Assembly: GCF_015207985.1 (NCBI RefSeq)
Contig: NZ_JADEVV010000001.1
Location: forward strand, 105,550-169,549
DNA: 64,000 nt
DNA from: Synechocystis salina LEGE 00031
GTDB lineage: Bacteria; Cyanobacteriota; Cyanobacteriia; Cyanobacteriales; Microcystaceae
Reading direction: 5' to 3'
Shown here: positions 37,446 through 47,265 of the stretch, piece by piece
Layout of the letters: each line of letters begins with the position of its first letter
Numbering within the stretch: the stretch's first letter is position 1
The notes under the pieces: model-generated
Databases searched by the model: none
What the model was told of the DNA's origin: nothing
The model's input: only the letters and a program-made list of their open reading frames with translations
Position numbers and translations under genes: made by a program

Positions 37446-39200
37446 TTGCCTGTGTTGCTAAATCTTCCCGCCGCTTTTAAATTCCGTTCCTATCAGAAGC
37501 TGATGGGGGGACTGTTGCCCTTACTGCTGTTTGCCTGTGGTAGCCCCAATGTTGGGAATGGTAGTTCTCAGCAGAATCGTCAAGAAACGCTGAAAATCCT
37601 TTCTTGGCAGGCTCCCACGATTTTGAATCCCCATTTGGCTACGGGCTTTAAGGATGCGGAGGCCAGTCGCATTGCCCTCGAACCCTTGGCGAGCTTCGAC
37701 CATGAGGGCAACCTAGTTCCATTTTTAGCGGCGGAAATTCCCAATGTGGAAAATGGCGGCGTGGCGGCCGATGGTTTGTCGGTCACCTGGAAGCTAAAGC
37801 CCGATGTGCTCTGGTCTGATGGGCAACCCTTCTCAGCGGAGGATGTGGTTTTTACCTACAAATTTCTCAGCGACCCCAAAACCGGAGCCACCAGCACCGG
37901 CACCTATGAGGCGATCGCCAAGGTGGAAGCTTTAGATAAAAACACGGTCAAAATAACCTTTAAAGAACCTAATCCCGCTTGGTTTTTGCCCTTTGTGGGT
38001 AGTGAAGGGATGATTCTCCCCCAACATATTTATCAGGATTTTGTCGGCGAAAAGGCGCGCCAAGCCCCAGCCAATCTGTTACCCATCGGTACGGGGCCCT
38101 ATCGGGTTGTTAACTTTAAACCGGGGGATGTGGTGTTGTATGAAGTTAACCCCCATTATCGAGACAAGGAAAATGTCGGCTTCCAACAGGTGGAAGTGAA
38201 GGGGGGAGGCGATGCCACCTCTGCAGCAAGAGCCGTACTGCAAACGGGGGATGCGGATTTTGCCCTCAATTTACAAGTGGAGGACAACATTCTCCAATCC
38301 CTGGCCCAAGGAGGCAAGGGAGAAATTGTGGCGGATTTAGGCAGTTTGAGTGAGCGCGTGATTTTCAATCTTAGTGACCCGGACCCTGGTCGCACCAATG
38401 GCGATCGCTCCTCGGTGAAGTTTCCCCATCCCTTTTTGCAGGATCCCCTGGTGAGGAAGGCGATTACGTTGGGCATTGACCGGGATTTGATTGCCAAGCA
38501 ACTCTATGGCGTTACGGGACAACCCACAGCTAACGTTTTACTGTTGCCCCAGCAGTACGCTTCCCAAAATACAAGTTTTCAATTTAATCCCACCGAAGCT
38601 CAGCAATTGCTCGACCAAGCGGGTTGGAAAGACAGTAACGGCAACGGCATTCGAGATAAGGATGGTATTGAGTTGCAAATGGTATTCCAAACCAGCGTTA
38701 ATCCCCTCCGGCAAAAGACCCAGCAGGTAATTAAACAAACTCTCCAGGCGATCGGCGTGGGGGTGGAACTGAAAAGCATTGACCCCAGTGTGTTCTTTTC
38801 CGGTGATCCGGCCAATCCCGATACGTTGGAAAGGTTCCAGGGGGATTTGTCCATGTTCACCACGGGCAACACTAACCCGGATCCGAGCAAATATATGCAA
38901 ACCTTCACCTGTGGGGCCATTCCCACCGCAGAGAATCAATGGAGTGGAGACAATTATGGGCGTTACTGTAGCGAAGAATACGACCAGATCTGGCAAAAGG
39001 CGGTGGCTGAACTAGACCCGGAAAAGCGCCAACAACTATTCATTCAAATGAACGATTTGTTAGTGGATGATTATATTCTGGTGCCCCTAGTGCATCGCGC
39101 TAGTGTGGTGGGGGTCGGCGATCGCCTGGATGGGGTGGCGTTGACTCCCTGGGATCGTCCCACTTGGAATATTAAAGATTGGCGGCCTAAAGCAAAGTAG
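37446..39200 (+). CDS. Peptide ABC transporter substrate-binding lipoprotein
   Basis: A 584-aa family 5 solute-binding protein (OppA/DppA). The lipobox LLFAC lies near residue 31, so it should be lipid-anchored. Characteristic text includes GLSVTWKLKPDVLWSDGQPFSAEDV. There is no ATG at the N-terminus. TTG 37446 or GTG 37452 gives a proper n-region before the hydrophobic stretch, while the first ATG (37503) would leave too short a signal. No permease genes follow. The substrate (peptide, or another ligand of this fold) is open. Confidence 0.87.
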   Translation: MPVLLNLPAAFKFRSYQKLMGGLLPLLLFACGSPNVGNGSSQQNRQETLKILSWQAPTILNPHLATGFKDAEASRIALEPLASFDHEGNLVPFLAAEIPNVENGGVAADGLSVTWKLKPDVLWSDGQPFSAEDVVFTYKFLSDPKTGATSTGTYEAIAKVEALDKNTVKITFKEPNPAWFLPFVGSEGMILPQHIYQDFVGEKARQAPANLLPIGTGPYRVVNFKPGDVVLYEVNPHYRDKENVGFQQVEVKGGGDATSAARAVLQTGDADFALNLQVEDNILQSLAQGGKGEIVADLGSLSERVIFNLSDPDPGRTNGDRSSVKFPHPFLQDPLVRKAITLGIDRDLIAKQLYGVTGQPTANVLLLPQQYASQNTSFQFNPTEAQQLLDQAGWKDSNGNGIRDKDGIELQMVFQTSVNPLRQKTQQVIKQTLQAIGVGVELKSIDPSVFFSGDPANPDTLERFQGDLSMFTTGNTNPDPSKYMQTFTCGAIPTAENQWSGDNYGRYCSEEYDQIWQKAVAELDPEKRQQLFIQMNDLLVDDYILVPLVHRASVVGVGDRLDGVALTPWDRPTWNIKDWRPKAK

Positions 39201-39249
39201 TGGAAGGGCTCGGGGGGCTCGTTGAAGGATTATTATTACTCTCTTTTAA

Positions 39250-39323
39250 CGGGTCTGACGGGGCTCGAACCCGCAACTTCCGCCGTGACAGGGCGGTGCT
39301 CTAACCAATTGAACTACAGACCC
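39250..39323 (-). tRNA. trnD: tRNA-Asp (GTC)
   Basis: A 74-nt cloverleaf on the minus strand. The acceptor stem GGGTCTG pairs with CAGACCC, with G as the discriminator base expected for Asp. The D-arm is GTTC/GAGC, the anticodon loop CTGTCAC has GTC at the centre, and the T-loop is TTCGAGC. CCA is not encoded. It lies about 50 nt after the peptide-binding protein gene on the opposite strand. Confidence 0.97.
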
Positions 39324-39472
39324 AGGTTTTTCAGACTTTTACCATTACATCAGTTGTGCCGGAGATTGTCAACCCCCGACAAAAAAATCTTGTTTTTCCC
39401 AGTCGGGTAAATGGGCCGGGGCAGATAACTTGCCGTAGTCCTATCCCCCGGCTTCGATCCACTCTGGGGTAG

Positions 39473-40075
39473 CTATTCAACCTGGGCGATCGCCTGGCGG
39501 ATAGCTTCCCGCTGCTCTTGGTCATAGTTCCACCGTTGCAAAAAGGCTTCGTAGGGCCCAGGACCGTCCAAACTTTGTTCTAACTCTGTCAATTTTTCTG
39601 GTAAGCCTGGTAGGGATAGCTCGTTGATTAAGGTCTGAGTCCGTTGAGCCACCTGCTGGGAACCCTGGGCCGCTTCCCCATGGCCGGCCCGTTGATGGAG
39701 AATTGCTGTGGCGGTGGCCATGGCCAAATTTTTCACCAACAATTCCCCTACGATCGCCGGAGAGGAACTGAGGGCTGTTAACAAAGCTGGGGTTGGTTGA
39801 TCCGCCAGGGGAAAATTTTGGGCAGTGAGAAAAGTGACGAAAAAACCCCGGGCTCCGTTTTCCGTGGCCACCAAATTGGCGATCGCCGTGGTCATTTCCT
39901 GGTCACTGAGGTTATTTGCCGCAATTTCTAGCAATAGTTCCTGGCTATGGGCAATGGCCTGTTCAAAACTAAGGTCAGTGTAATTAATGGAAGCAACCAT
40001 GGCATTGGGGTAAGGGTTCAAAGGCTGGGCAGTGAGGGAAAGGGAAAGGAGAGCGGGTAAAATCAACGGCAACAT
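39473..40075 (-). CDS. Hypothetical secreted protein
   Basis: A 200-aa protein starting with a hydrophobic signal-like segment (MLPLILPALLSLSLTAQP). The rest is helical, Ala/Leu/Gln-rich, with no cysteine and no known motif. Probably periplasmic or lumenal. It is divergent from the GatD-like gene. I do not recognise a family. Codon use matches its neighbours. Confidence 0.7.
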   Translation of the reverse strand: MLPLILPALLSLSLTAQPLNPYPNAMVASINYTDLSFEQAIAHSQELLLEIAANNLSDQEMTTAIANLVATENGARGFFVTFLTAQNFPLADQPTPALLTALSSSPAIVGELLVKNLAMATATAILHQRAGHGEAAQGSQQVAQRTQTLINELSLPGLPEKLTELEQSLDGPGPYEAFLQRWNYDQEQREAIRQAIAQVE

Positions 40076-40190
40076 CGAAAATGCCTAGGAAAAATGGGAA
40101 GATTTTCTCGACCATTGTAGTCAGTGGCACCAAGATTTACACCAAACTCTGTTTTGCTCCCCGGAATTGATCTGTCCCACTAAATAAAGT

Positions 40191-40961
40191 ATGGAATTAA
40201 CAATCGGCTGGCTTTATCCCAAACTCATGAGCACCTACGGCGATCGGGGCAATGTCATTTGCATCCAACGTCGTTGTCAATGGCGGGATATCCCGGTGAA
40301 AATTCTGCCCCTGGAACAAACTAGCGATGCGGCACTATTTCTCCAAGCCGACGTAATTGTGGGGGGTGGGGCCCAGGATCGCCAACAGGAAATTGTCATG
40401 CGAGATTTGCAAGGCGCTAAGGCAGAGGCCCTAAAAAATCAGTTAGACGGCGGCATTCCCGGAGTCTTCACCTGTGGTTCTCCCCAACTGCTGGGGCATT
40501 ATTATGAACCCGCCCTGGGGAAACGCATTCAGGGTTTGGGACTGCTGGATATGGTCAGTAAACATCCAGGACCAGAAGCGAAACGGTGCATTGGTAACGT
40601 GGTGTTTGAAATTACCGCTGAACCCCTACGTCAGGAATTACAGGCCATGACCGGGGAAATTCCCATTGTGATCGGCTTTGAAAATCATGGTGGCCGCACC
40701 TATTTACAAAGTGTTAGTCCCCTGGGCAAAGTTAAAACCGGCTATGGCAACAACGGCGAAGATGGTTTTGAAGGAGCCTTCCACCAAAAGGCGATCGCCA
40801 CCTACTCCCATGGCCCCCTGCTGCCGAAAAATCCCTTTTTAGCTGACTGGTTGATCCGCACAGCCCTGGAGAAAAAGTATCAAGAGCAAGTACAGTTAGC
40901 GCCCCTGGAAGACCGCCTTGCCCAGCAAGCCCGCGCCGCCATGCTCAAACGGCTAGAATAG
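40191..40961 (+). CDS. gatD: GatD/CobQ-like glutamine amidotransferase
   Basis: A 256-aa class I-type glutaminase of the CobB/CobQ-like group. The nucleophile cysteine is in VFTCGSPQLLG (near residue 94) and the catalytic histidine in YSHGPLLP (near 205). The motifs GFENHGGRT and STYGDRGN are typical of GatD, which supplies ammonia to MurT for amidating lipid II glutamate. No MurT gene is adjacent, so that role is inferred from family alone. It may be co-transcribed with ndbB, 50 nt downstream. Confidence 0.8.
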   Translation: MELTIGWLYPKLMSTYGDRGNVICIQRRCQWRDIPVKILPLEQTSDAALFLQADVIVGGGAQDRQQEIVMRDLQGAKAEALKNQLDGGIPGVFTCGSPQLLGHYYEPALGKRIQGLGLLDMVSKHPGPEAKRCIGNVVFEITAEPLRQELQAMTGEIPIVIGFENHGGRTYLQSVSPLGKVKTGYGNNGEDGFEGAFHQKAIATYSHGPLLPKNPFLADWLIRTALEKKYQEQVQLAPLEDRLAQQARAAMLKRLE

Positions 40962-41011
40962 GAGCAATTTGATTACGAAACGTAACAAGCCCTCACCACT
41001 GGCTAGAGATT

Positions 41012-42226
41012 ATGACGGACGCTCGACCACGGATTTGTATTTTAGGGGGAGGTTTTGGCGGACTTTATACCGCCCTGCGCCTCAGTCAACTGCCCTGGGA
41101 GGGCCACACCCCACCGGAAATTGTCCTCGTCGACCAACGGGATCGGTTTTTGTTTGCTCCTTTTCTCTACGAATTGGTGACGGAGGAAATGCAAACTTGG
41201 GAAATTGCTCCCCCCTTTGTGGAACTGTTGGCGGAATCAGGGGTAGTTTTTCGCCAGGCAGAAGTGACGGCCATTGATTTTGACCGCCAGAAAGTGATGT
41301 TAAATGACCAGGACAGGGGTTCGGAAAATTTAGCGTTTGATCAGTTAGTCATTGCCCTGGGGGGTCAAACTCCTTTACCCAATCTACCGGGGCTGAAGGA
41401 TTATGGTTTGGGATTCCGCACCCTGGAAGATGCCTATAAACTCAAGCAAAAGTTAAAACTATTAGAACAATCCGATACCGAAAAAATCCGAGTAGCCATT
41501 GTCGGTGGGGGCTACAGTGGGGTGGAATTGGCAGCCAAACTCGGCGATCGCCTGGGGACTCGGGGCCGCATCCGCATTATTGAACGGGGCCAAGAAATTT
41601 TAGCCATGTCCCCAGAATTCAATCGTCAACAGGCCCAGGCCAGTCTCTCCGCCAAGGGCATTTGGCTAGATACGGAAACCACCGTCACCGCCATTACCGC
41701 CACCGATGTCACCCTCCAGTTCCGGGAACAGGAAGATGTAATTCCAGTAGATTTGGTGCTTTGGACTGTGGGCACCACCGTTTCCCCCCTCATCCGTAAT
41801 TTAGCCCTGCCCCATAACGACCAAGGTCAGCTTAAAACCAATGCCCAACTGCAGGTGGAAGGAAAAACTAACATTTTTGCCTTGGGGGATGGGGCCGAAG
41901 GTCGGGATGCCAACGGTCAATTAATTCCCACCACGGCCCAGGGGGCATTCCAACAGGCAGACTATTGTGCTTGGAACATTTGGGCTAACTTAACCGGACG
42001 TCCTCTCCTGCCCTGTCGTTATCAACCCCTAGGGGAAATGCTGGCCCTGGGCACCGATGGCGCTGTGTTGAGCGGTTTAGGCATTAAATTAAGTGGTCCG
42101 GCCGCTTTATTGGCCCGCCGGTTGGTCTATCTCTACCGTTTTCCCACTTGGCAGCATCAATTAACAGTGGGCTTGAATTGGCTTACCCGTCCCCTGGGGG
42201 ATTGGCTCAAAAATGAACCTTCCTGA
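41012..42226 (+). CDS. ndbB: Type II NAD(P)H dehydrogenase
   Basis: A 404-aa non-proton-pumping flavoenzyme. The FAD-binding GGGFGGLYTA is at the N-terminus, the NADH Rossmann motif VGGGYSGVELA near residue 165, and FALGDGAEG near the C-terminal FAD contact. PCC 6803 has three ndb genes. By position this is ndbB, for which work in this strain indicates a role in reducing a naphthoquinone intermediate of phylloquinone synthesis. ndbA is 5 kb downstream. Confidence 0.9.
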   Translation: MTDARPRICILGGGFGGLYTALRLSQLPWEGHTPPEIVLVDQRDRFLFAPFLYELVTEEMQTWEIAPPFVELLAESGVVFRQAEVTAIDFDRQKVMLNDQDRGSENLAFDQLVIALGGQTPLPNLPGLKDYGLGFRTLEDAYKLKQKLKLLEQSDTEKIRVAIVGGGYSGVELAAKLGDRLGTRGRIRIIERGQEILAMSPEFNRQQAQASLSAKGIWLDTETTVTAITATDVTLQFREQEDVIPVDLVLWTVGTTVSPLIRNLALPHNDQGQLKTNAQLQVEGKTNIFALGDGAEGRDANGQLIPTTAQGAFQQADYCAWNIWANLTGRPLLPCRYQPLGEMLALGTDGAVLSGLGIKLSGPAALLARRLVYLYRFPTWQHQLTVGLNWLTRPLGDWLKNEPS

Positions 42227-42512
42227 GGGGAATGTCGTCTAAAAAAACTGCCTTCCCCGGCGATCGCCTCAGTGGTGACTGGGGAAGTAAAGAGCTGGTT
42301 GGGCCCCGAAAGGCTCTGCTTGCTTGCTTTGGGAACTGTATTGCGGTTACTATCTCCCAAGATTATGCGCCACACCGTTTTGATTAATGTTCCCGTTGGC
42401 GGCGGCCCCTAACAATCCGCTGAATGACTTATTACCACCCCAATGCTCTGGATGGGTCATCTGGGGGAAGACAACAGGTTCGTTCAGTGGTTCATTGAGT
42501 TGAGAAGTCCCT

Positions 42513-44471
42513 ATGTCAAGATTGCCTGGTTTTGCTCTTACCTTTCTATCGGTCTTGTTAACCAGTCTGCCAGCCATGGCGGGGCAGTTAGTTAACTGGA
42601 ATTTCAATGCTTCCCAGAATCGGTTCACTTTCTACACCAATTCCCGGGTACAACCCACCGCCCAACTGATCCCCAATCCCACCCGTATTGTGGTGGACTT
42701 GCCCGGCACCACCCTAAGTGGCCCGACCGTGCGCCAAGCCGGATCTGGCAGGGTGAGGGAAATTCGTATTGGGGAGCCGGACAGTTTCACCACCAGGGTA
42801 GTGATAGAACTGGAAGCAGGCTACACCGTTGATCCCCAACAGGTTAAAGTCCGGGGCATCACCCCGACCCAGTGGGTGGTGGAATTGCCTACTCCCGAAC
42901 TGGCCCCAGCGAGCAACAACAATGCCCCTGCCCCCAATCCCGACGGCTCTTCTCTGCCTAGTCAGAATTTAACTGCAGCTAACTCCCCCCGCGCCGGTCA
43001 GCAGGACTTACAGGTCACCGGCAATGGGCTGTTTGTCCGTTTGGATAAAAACGGTGACAACAGTAATATTCGTATCCAACCCAATGCGCGCCAATCCACA
43101 GTTAACTTTGAACTCACTGGGGCGGTACTACCGGAAAGTTTGGTGGGGCAGTCTTTGCCTGTGGGGGAATACGGAGTTGAAGAGATTAAGTTTTCCGACA
43201 ATCCCAATAATCCCCGCCTTTCCCTGGCCCTAGCGGACAGTGGCGGAGGCTGGAATGCCTACTATAGCCGGGTGGGGGGAGGCGTAGTTCTGCTCCCAAA
43301 GCAGATTAACCGGTCCGGGGGTTCTAACCAAGCTCCTGGATCGGCGGCCGTTTCGGTCAGTAATAACACCTCTAATTCTTCCCCTTCTTCCCCGAGTTCT
43401 TCTGGTAATAGAAGCCCCAACAATCGCCTCGTGAGTCAGGCTTCCAACCGTAATCTCGCCAATATCACCGCCATTGAGGTGACCAGGGATGATAGCCAAT
43501 TGATCATCCGTGGCGATCGCCAGATTAGTGCTAGGGGGAATTTCAATCGTCTAACGGGTAACTACGAAATTCGTTTAGACCGGGCCCAACTGTCCCCCCA
43601 GTTCCAAAGTCCAGAGTTGGTCACGGGGGGCCCCATTTATCAGCTCAATATTCGCCAGGAAACCACCGATTCAGTTTTAATTCTGGTTCAGCCCAACACT
43701 GGTCGTCGTTTTGGTCGTCTGTTTCGTTCTGGGGGCAATCTTTATGCCTTGGAATTAATTCCCGATGCCACCGCCAGCCGGCCGTCGGGCAATTTATCCG
43801 CTAGTTCTTCCCCGAGAGGTACCGGTGGAGACCAAGTCTCCATTGCTGTTCAGCCGCCCCCAGCCAATGCGGCCCCTAGTTTTCCCCCGGAGTGGAGCAG
43901 TCCCCCCGCAGGCAATTTACCCTCCATTCCCAGGGGCAGTCGTTTAGTGGTGGTGGATCCTGGCCATGGCGGCAAAGATCCCGGGGCGATCGGCATCAGG
44001 GGAGTGCAAGAAAAGGACGTAGTGCTATCCGTTTCCCGGTATGTACAGCAATATTTGGAACAACAGGGAGTCCGGGTGTTGATGACTCGCACGGGGGATT
44101 ATTTCATTAGTCTCCAAGGCCGCACCGACATGGCTAACCGGGCTGGGGCTGATTTATTTGTTAGTATCCACGCCAATTCCATGGGAATGGGGCGTCCCGA
44201 TGTTAATGGCTTTGAGATTTACTACCACGGCAATGCAGGCCTATCCCAAGCCATCCACCGCAATGTGGTTAACTCCCTAAATGTGCGCGATCGCCGGGTG
44301 CGCCAGGCTCGATTCTACGTTTTGCGTAATTCCCGCATGCCCTCCACCCTAGTGGAAATGGGCTTTGTCACCGGCAATGAAGACAATTACAAACTGACTA
44401 ATCCTGCTTTTCAACAACAGATGGCCCAGGCGATCGCCAAGGGAGTTTTGGAGTATCTGCAACAAAGATAA
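42513..44471 (+). CDS. amiC: N-acetylmuramoyl-L-alanine amidase with AMIN domains
   Basis: A 652-aa periplasmic zinc amidase that cuts septal peptidoglycan. It has a cleavable signal peptide (about 1-23, PAMAG), AMIN domain 1 (about 25-130), a Ser/Asn/Pro-rich linker region, a second AMIN-like region (about 310-420) and a C-terminal Amidase_3 domain. Zinc and catalytic motifs are VVDPGHGGKDPG, VSIHANS and LVEMGFVTG. Cyanobacterial AmiC also drills nanopores for cell-cell contact in filamentous relatives. In this unicell, cell separation is the likely role. Confidence 0.93.
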   Translation: MSRLPGFALTFLSVLLTSLPAMAGQLVNWNFNASQNRFTFYTNSRVQPTAQLIPNPTRIVVDLPGTTLSGPTVRQAGSGRVREIRIGEPDSFTTRVVIELEAGYTVDPQQVKVRGITPTQWVVELPTPELAPASNNNAPAPNPDGSSLPSQNLTAANSPRAGQQDLQVTGNGLFVRLDKNGDNSNIRIQPNARQSTVNFELTGAVLPESLVGQSLPVGEYGVEEIKFSDNPNNPRLSLALADSGGGWNAYYSRVGGGVVLLPKQINRSGGSNQAPGSAAVSVSNNTSNSSPSSPSSSGNRSPNNRLVSQASNRNLANITAIEVTRDDSQLIIRGDRQISARGNFNRLTGNYEIRLDRAQLSPQFQSPELVTGGPIYQLNIRQETTDSVLILVQPNTGRRFGRLFRSGGNLYALELIPDATASRPSGNLSASSSPRGTGGDQVSIAVQPPPANAAPSFPPEWSSPPAGNLPSIPRGSRLVVVDPGHGGKDPGAIGIRGVQEKDVVLSVSRYVQQYLEQQGVRVLMTRTGDYFISLQGRTDMANRAGADLFVSIHANSMGMGRPDVNGFEIYYHGNAGLSQAIHRNVVNSLNVRDRRVRQARFYVLRNSRMPSTLVEMGFVTGNEDNYKLTNPAFQQQMAQAIAKGVLEYLQQR

Positions 44472-44614
44472 GTCTTGTCCGTCCATAGAATTCAAATTCA
44501 GAGAAACTTGACTTGTATGAAGGATATGGTAACTAAAACCTATTTACTTCATCTATTATTCGTGTTTCAATGACAAGCATCTTTCCTTAATTAACAGGTA
44601 TAGTCCCATATAAA

Positions 44615-45454
44615 ATGCGTGAGCCCCAGCGTAGCCGAATTGGCGTTTTTGATAGTGGTGTGGGTGGGTTAACCGTTCTACGTGAGCTGTATCGACAATT
44701 ACCTAAAGAATCAATTCTTTATTTTGGCGATACCGCACGGCTACCTTACGGCAACAGATCCCCGCAAGTTATCCTCCAATATGTCCGGGAAATCCTTACT
44801 TGGATGGCAGAGGAGGAAGTGAAAATGGTAATCATGGCCTGCAACACCAGTTCTGCTTTGGCCCTGGAAACCGTACAACAAGAATTTAATATGCCAATTT
44901 TGGGAGTTATCCTCCCTGGGGCCCGGGCGGCAGTGCGTCAAGGTCGGCGCATCGGTGTTATTTCCACCCCGGCTACGGCGGCCAGTAATGCCTATCGCCA
45001 TGCTATCCACGAAGTCAACCCTGATGCTTTAGTTTGGCAGATGGGATGTCCAGAATTTGTCCCCCTAATTGAGCAAAACCGCCTCCATGACCCCTACACC
45101 CTAGAGGTGGCCAAGGGTTATCTACAACCCCTCTTAGATGCGGACATTGACACTCTGGTATTTGGTTGCACCCATTACCGTCATTTAACCCCTGTCTTCC
45201 AGCAAATTTTGCCTTCCCATATCCGCCTAGTGGATCCAGCCAGCCATGTGGTCAAGGCGGCCCGGCAAGAGTTGGAAGTGATGGGACTACGGAATTCAGA
45301 AATGTCCATTGCCACCCGTTTCACTGTTAGTGGTTGTCCCCAACAGTTTGCGGAGCTTTCCCAGCAGTGGTTGGGCTTTACCCCCATGGTGGAAAAAATT
45401 TCCTTGCCCTGCTTGAGTTCAATCTACCCCCAACCTTTGGAAATACGGGAGTAG
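44615..45454 (+). CDS. murI: Glutamate racemase
   Basis: A 279-aa cofactor-independent racemase making D-glutamate for peptidoglycan. The N-terminal IGVFDSGVGGLTV is the family signature. The two catalytic cysteines are in MACNTS (near residue 75) and FGCTHY (near 186). It follows the amidase on the same strand after 143 nt, a cell-wall pair. A terminator lies downstream. Confidence 0.96.
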   Translation: MREPQRSRIGVFDSGVGGLTVLRELYRQLPKESILYFGDTARLPYGNRSPQVILQYVREILTWMAEEEVKMVIMACNTSSALALETVQQEFNMPILGVILPGARAAVRQGRRIGVISTPATAASNAYRHAIHEVNPDALVWQMGCPEFVPLIEQNRLHDPYTLEVAKGYLQPLLDADIDTLVFGCTHYRHLTPVFQQILPSHIRLVDPASHVVKAARQELEVMGLRNSEMSIATRFTVSGCPQQFAELSQQWLGFTPMVEKISLPCLSSIYPQPLEIRE

Positions 45455-45527
45455 AATGCTAGTCAGATTCTGGCATTCCTTCTTGCCTGATGGCTCGGAA
45501 TTCCTGAACTAATAACTCCAATAACAG

Positions 45528-45568
45528 CGATCGCCATGCTCAACTTTTTCGGGAGGCGATCGTTTTTT
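45528..45568 (+). terminator. Terminator after murI built on a HIP1 element
   Basis: The arms CGATCGCC and GGCGATCG form an 8-bp stem with a 19-nt loop, directly followed by six Ts. The left arm is a full HIP1 octamer. It lies about 75 nt after the murI stop. Confidence 0.75.
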
Positions 45569-45663
45569 GTTGGGGGCCAAAGGTCATCAATAATCGTTAC
45601 AATTCTTAATAGTCCGCCCCGGGTAATGGCTATCCCCCGTCCTGGAACCCCACTAGTTTTACT

Positions 45664-47073
45664 ATGACCAGTCTCTTAACTTCCCCCCGTCAAGATCAAG
45701 TTGTCGCTGAGTCCTTGCCTGCTGGGGGCTTGGACCAAAACAAATTTGACTGTCGGGCAGTGTGGTATCCCCTGGCCTATGAAGAGGATTTGGACCAACG
45801 TAGGCCAACTCGTTTTACTCTGTTGGGGGAAGATTTGGTGATTTGGTGGGAGGAAAGTACCCAACAATGGCGGGTTTACGCCGATCAATGTCCCCATCGC
45901 TTAGCCCCTTTATCGGAAGGCCGCATTAATGAAGCCGGACAGTTGGAATGTCCCTACCACGGTTGGACTTTTGCTGGGTCGGGCCAATGTCAAGCCATTC
46001 CCCAACAGTATGCCGACGGCCGAGCCCACACTAGTAAACGGGCTTGTGTGCGTGCCCTCCCCACTAGAGTGGCCCAGGGTTTATTGTTTGCTTTTCCCGG
46101 AGCTGTGGAGCTAGCGGAGAAAGTTGCCCTGCCATTGGTGGATGTATTGGAGGAAGACCAATCGGAGTGGGTTTGTCTCAATACTTTTCGGGATTTGCCC
46201 TACGATGCCTTTACCCTAATGGAAAATGTGTTGGATTCCAGCCATATTCCCTACACCCACCATAAAACCGTGGGCAAACGCAGTAATGTTAGTCCAGTGG
46301 ATTTGGAAATTGTCCACGGCGATCGCCAGGGCTTTACCGGTGTTTGGGAAGAGGGGCCGAGGAAAGGTACCTTGGGTAAACAAACCACCACTTTCATTGC
46401 CCCGGGATTGATGTGGCACGATCTAACTTCCCAGCAATTTGGCCGGACTTTAACGGTGGTTTATGCCACGCCCATACGCCCAGGGGAATGCCGTTTATTT
46501 GCCCGTTTTCCTTTCAAATTCCCCAGTAAGTTGCCCCGCTTTGCGATTGGTTTAACCCCTCGTTGGTACTCCCATTTAGGACAGAACCGGGTGCTAGAAG
46601 ATGACCAAATTTTTCTCCATTTCCAAGAAAGATTTGTGCAGAGCAAGGGGGGATCGCCAAACTACGAAAAAGCTTGTTACCTGCCCACTAAGGCCGATCT
46701 ATTTGTGGCTGAATTTCATCGTTGGATTGAACAGTATCAAGTTCAACCCTTTGGGGAAAGTTCTTTGCCCGATCGCCAATCGGTAGAGCAATTGATGGAC
46801 CGTTACCATTCCCACACCAAACATTGTCATAGTTGCCGCAACGCCCTTGCTAACATTGAAAAAATTCAAACCGGGAGCCTGGCGATCGCCATTATTTGCT
46901 TGGTGGGTTTACCTGTGGCCAGTTTAGGCTTGGCCCCCAATTTTTCCCTGGGATTGGGCTTAACAGTGGTGACTGGCTTAGCTTTTGCTCTCTGGGCTGG
47001 CTTGGGCAAATTTAAACAATCTTTTTACCGAGGTAACCCCATTCCCCCAAGGAATATGCCTGACAAAAGTTAA
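45664..47073 (+). CDS. Rieske oxygenase, pheophorbide a oxygenase/Lls1-like
   Basis: A 469-aa oxygenase. The Rieske 2Fe-2S ligands are CPHR (near residue 77) and CPYHGW (near 97), and the mononuclear iron site is in SSHIPYTHH. Near the end are a CHSC motif (a redox-active CxxC seen in plant PaO/Tic55 relatives) and one or two membrane helices (about 407-450). Plant homologues act in chlorophyll breakdown (PaO/ACD1) or at the plastid import site (Tic55). The substrate here is unknown. Start at ATG 45664. Confidence 0.88.
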   Translation: MTSLLTSPRQDQVVAESLPAGGLDQNKFDCRAVWYPLAYEEDLDQRRPTRFTLLGEDLVIWWEESTQQWRVYADQCPHRLAPLSEGRINEAGQLECPYHGWTFAGSGQCQAIPQQYADGRAHTSKRACVRALPTRVAQGLLFAFPGAVELAEKVALPLVDVLEEDQSEWVCLNTFRDLPYDAFTLMENVLDSSHIPYTHHKTVGKRSNVSPVDLEIVHGDRQGFTGVWEEGPRKGTLGKQTTTFIAPGLMWHDLTSQQFGRTLTVVYATPIRPGECRLFARFPFKFPSKLPRFAIGLTPRWYSHLGQNRVLEDDQIFLHFQERFVQSKGGSPNYEKACYLPTKADLFVAEFHRWIEQYQVQPFGESSLPDRQSVEQLMDRYHSHTKHCHSCRNALANIEKIQTGSLAIAIICLVGLPVASLGLAPNFSLGLGLTVVTGLAFALWAGLGKFKQSFYRGNPIPPRNMPDKS

Positions 47074-47114
47074 TCCTTTGTGTTCGTTGTGAAAAAACAT
47101 TGTCATTGACTATT

Positions 47115-47144
47115 AGCCCTGGTTCTTTTGTCGAAACCAAGGCT
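47115..47144. other. Hairpin-forming inverted repeat upstream of ndbA
   Basis: AGCCCTGGTTC and GAAACCAAGGCT pair over about 11 bp around a short loop, some 40 nt past the Rieske gene and 120 nt before ndbA. No T-run follows, so it is not a classical terminator. It could be an RNA processing or regulatory structure. Confidence 0.35.
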
Positions 47145-47265
47145 ACTGGACTGGATCTGGAGTCAGGGTTTGCCCAATAATAATCGGAATCTTTGTAACA
47201 ACCATTACTGGTAAGCCCCAGGGAAATGATTACCATTAACAAATCGTAATATTTTTGCCGTTGCT

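Noticed and set aside
39222..39410. 62-aa ORF reading [24 protein letters not shown]
   Set aside because: This is the antisense of the tRNA-Asp gene (39250-39323), a well-known false ORF type.
42350..42628. 92-aa minus ORF overlapping the amidase start
   Set aside because: It covers the signal-peptide codons of the amidase on the other strand and has no domain.
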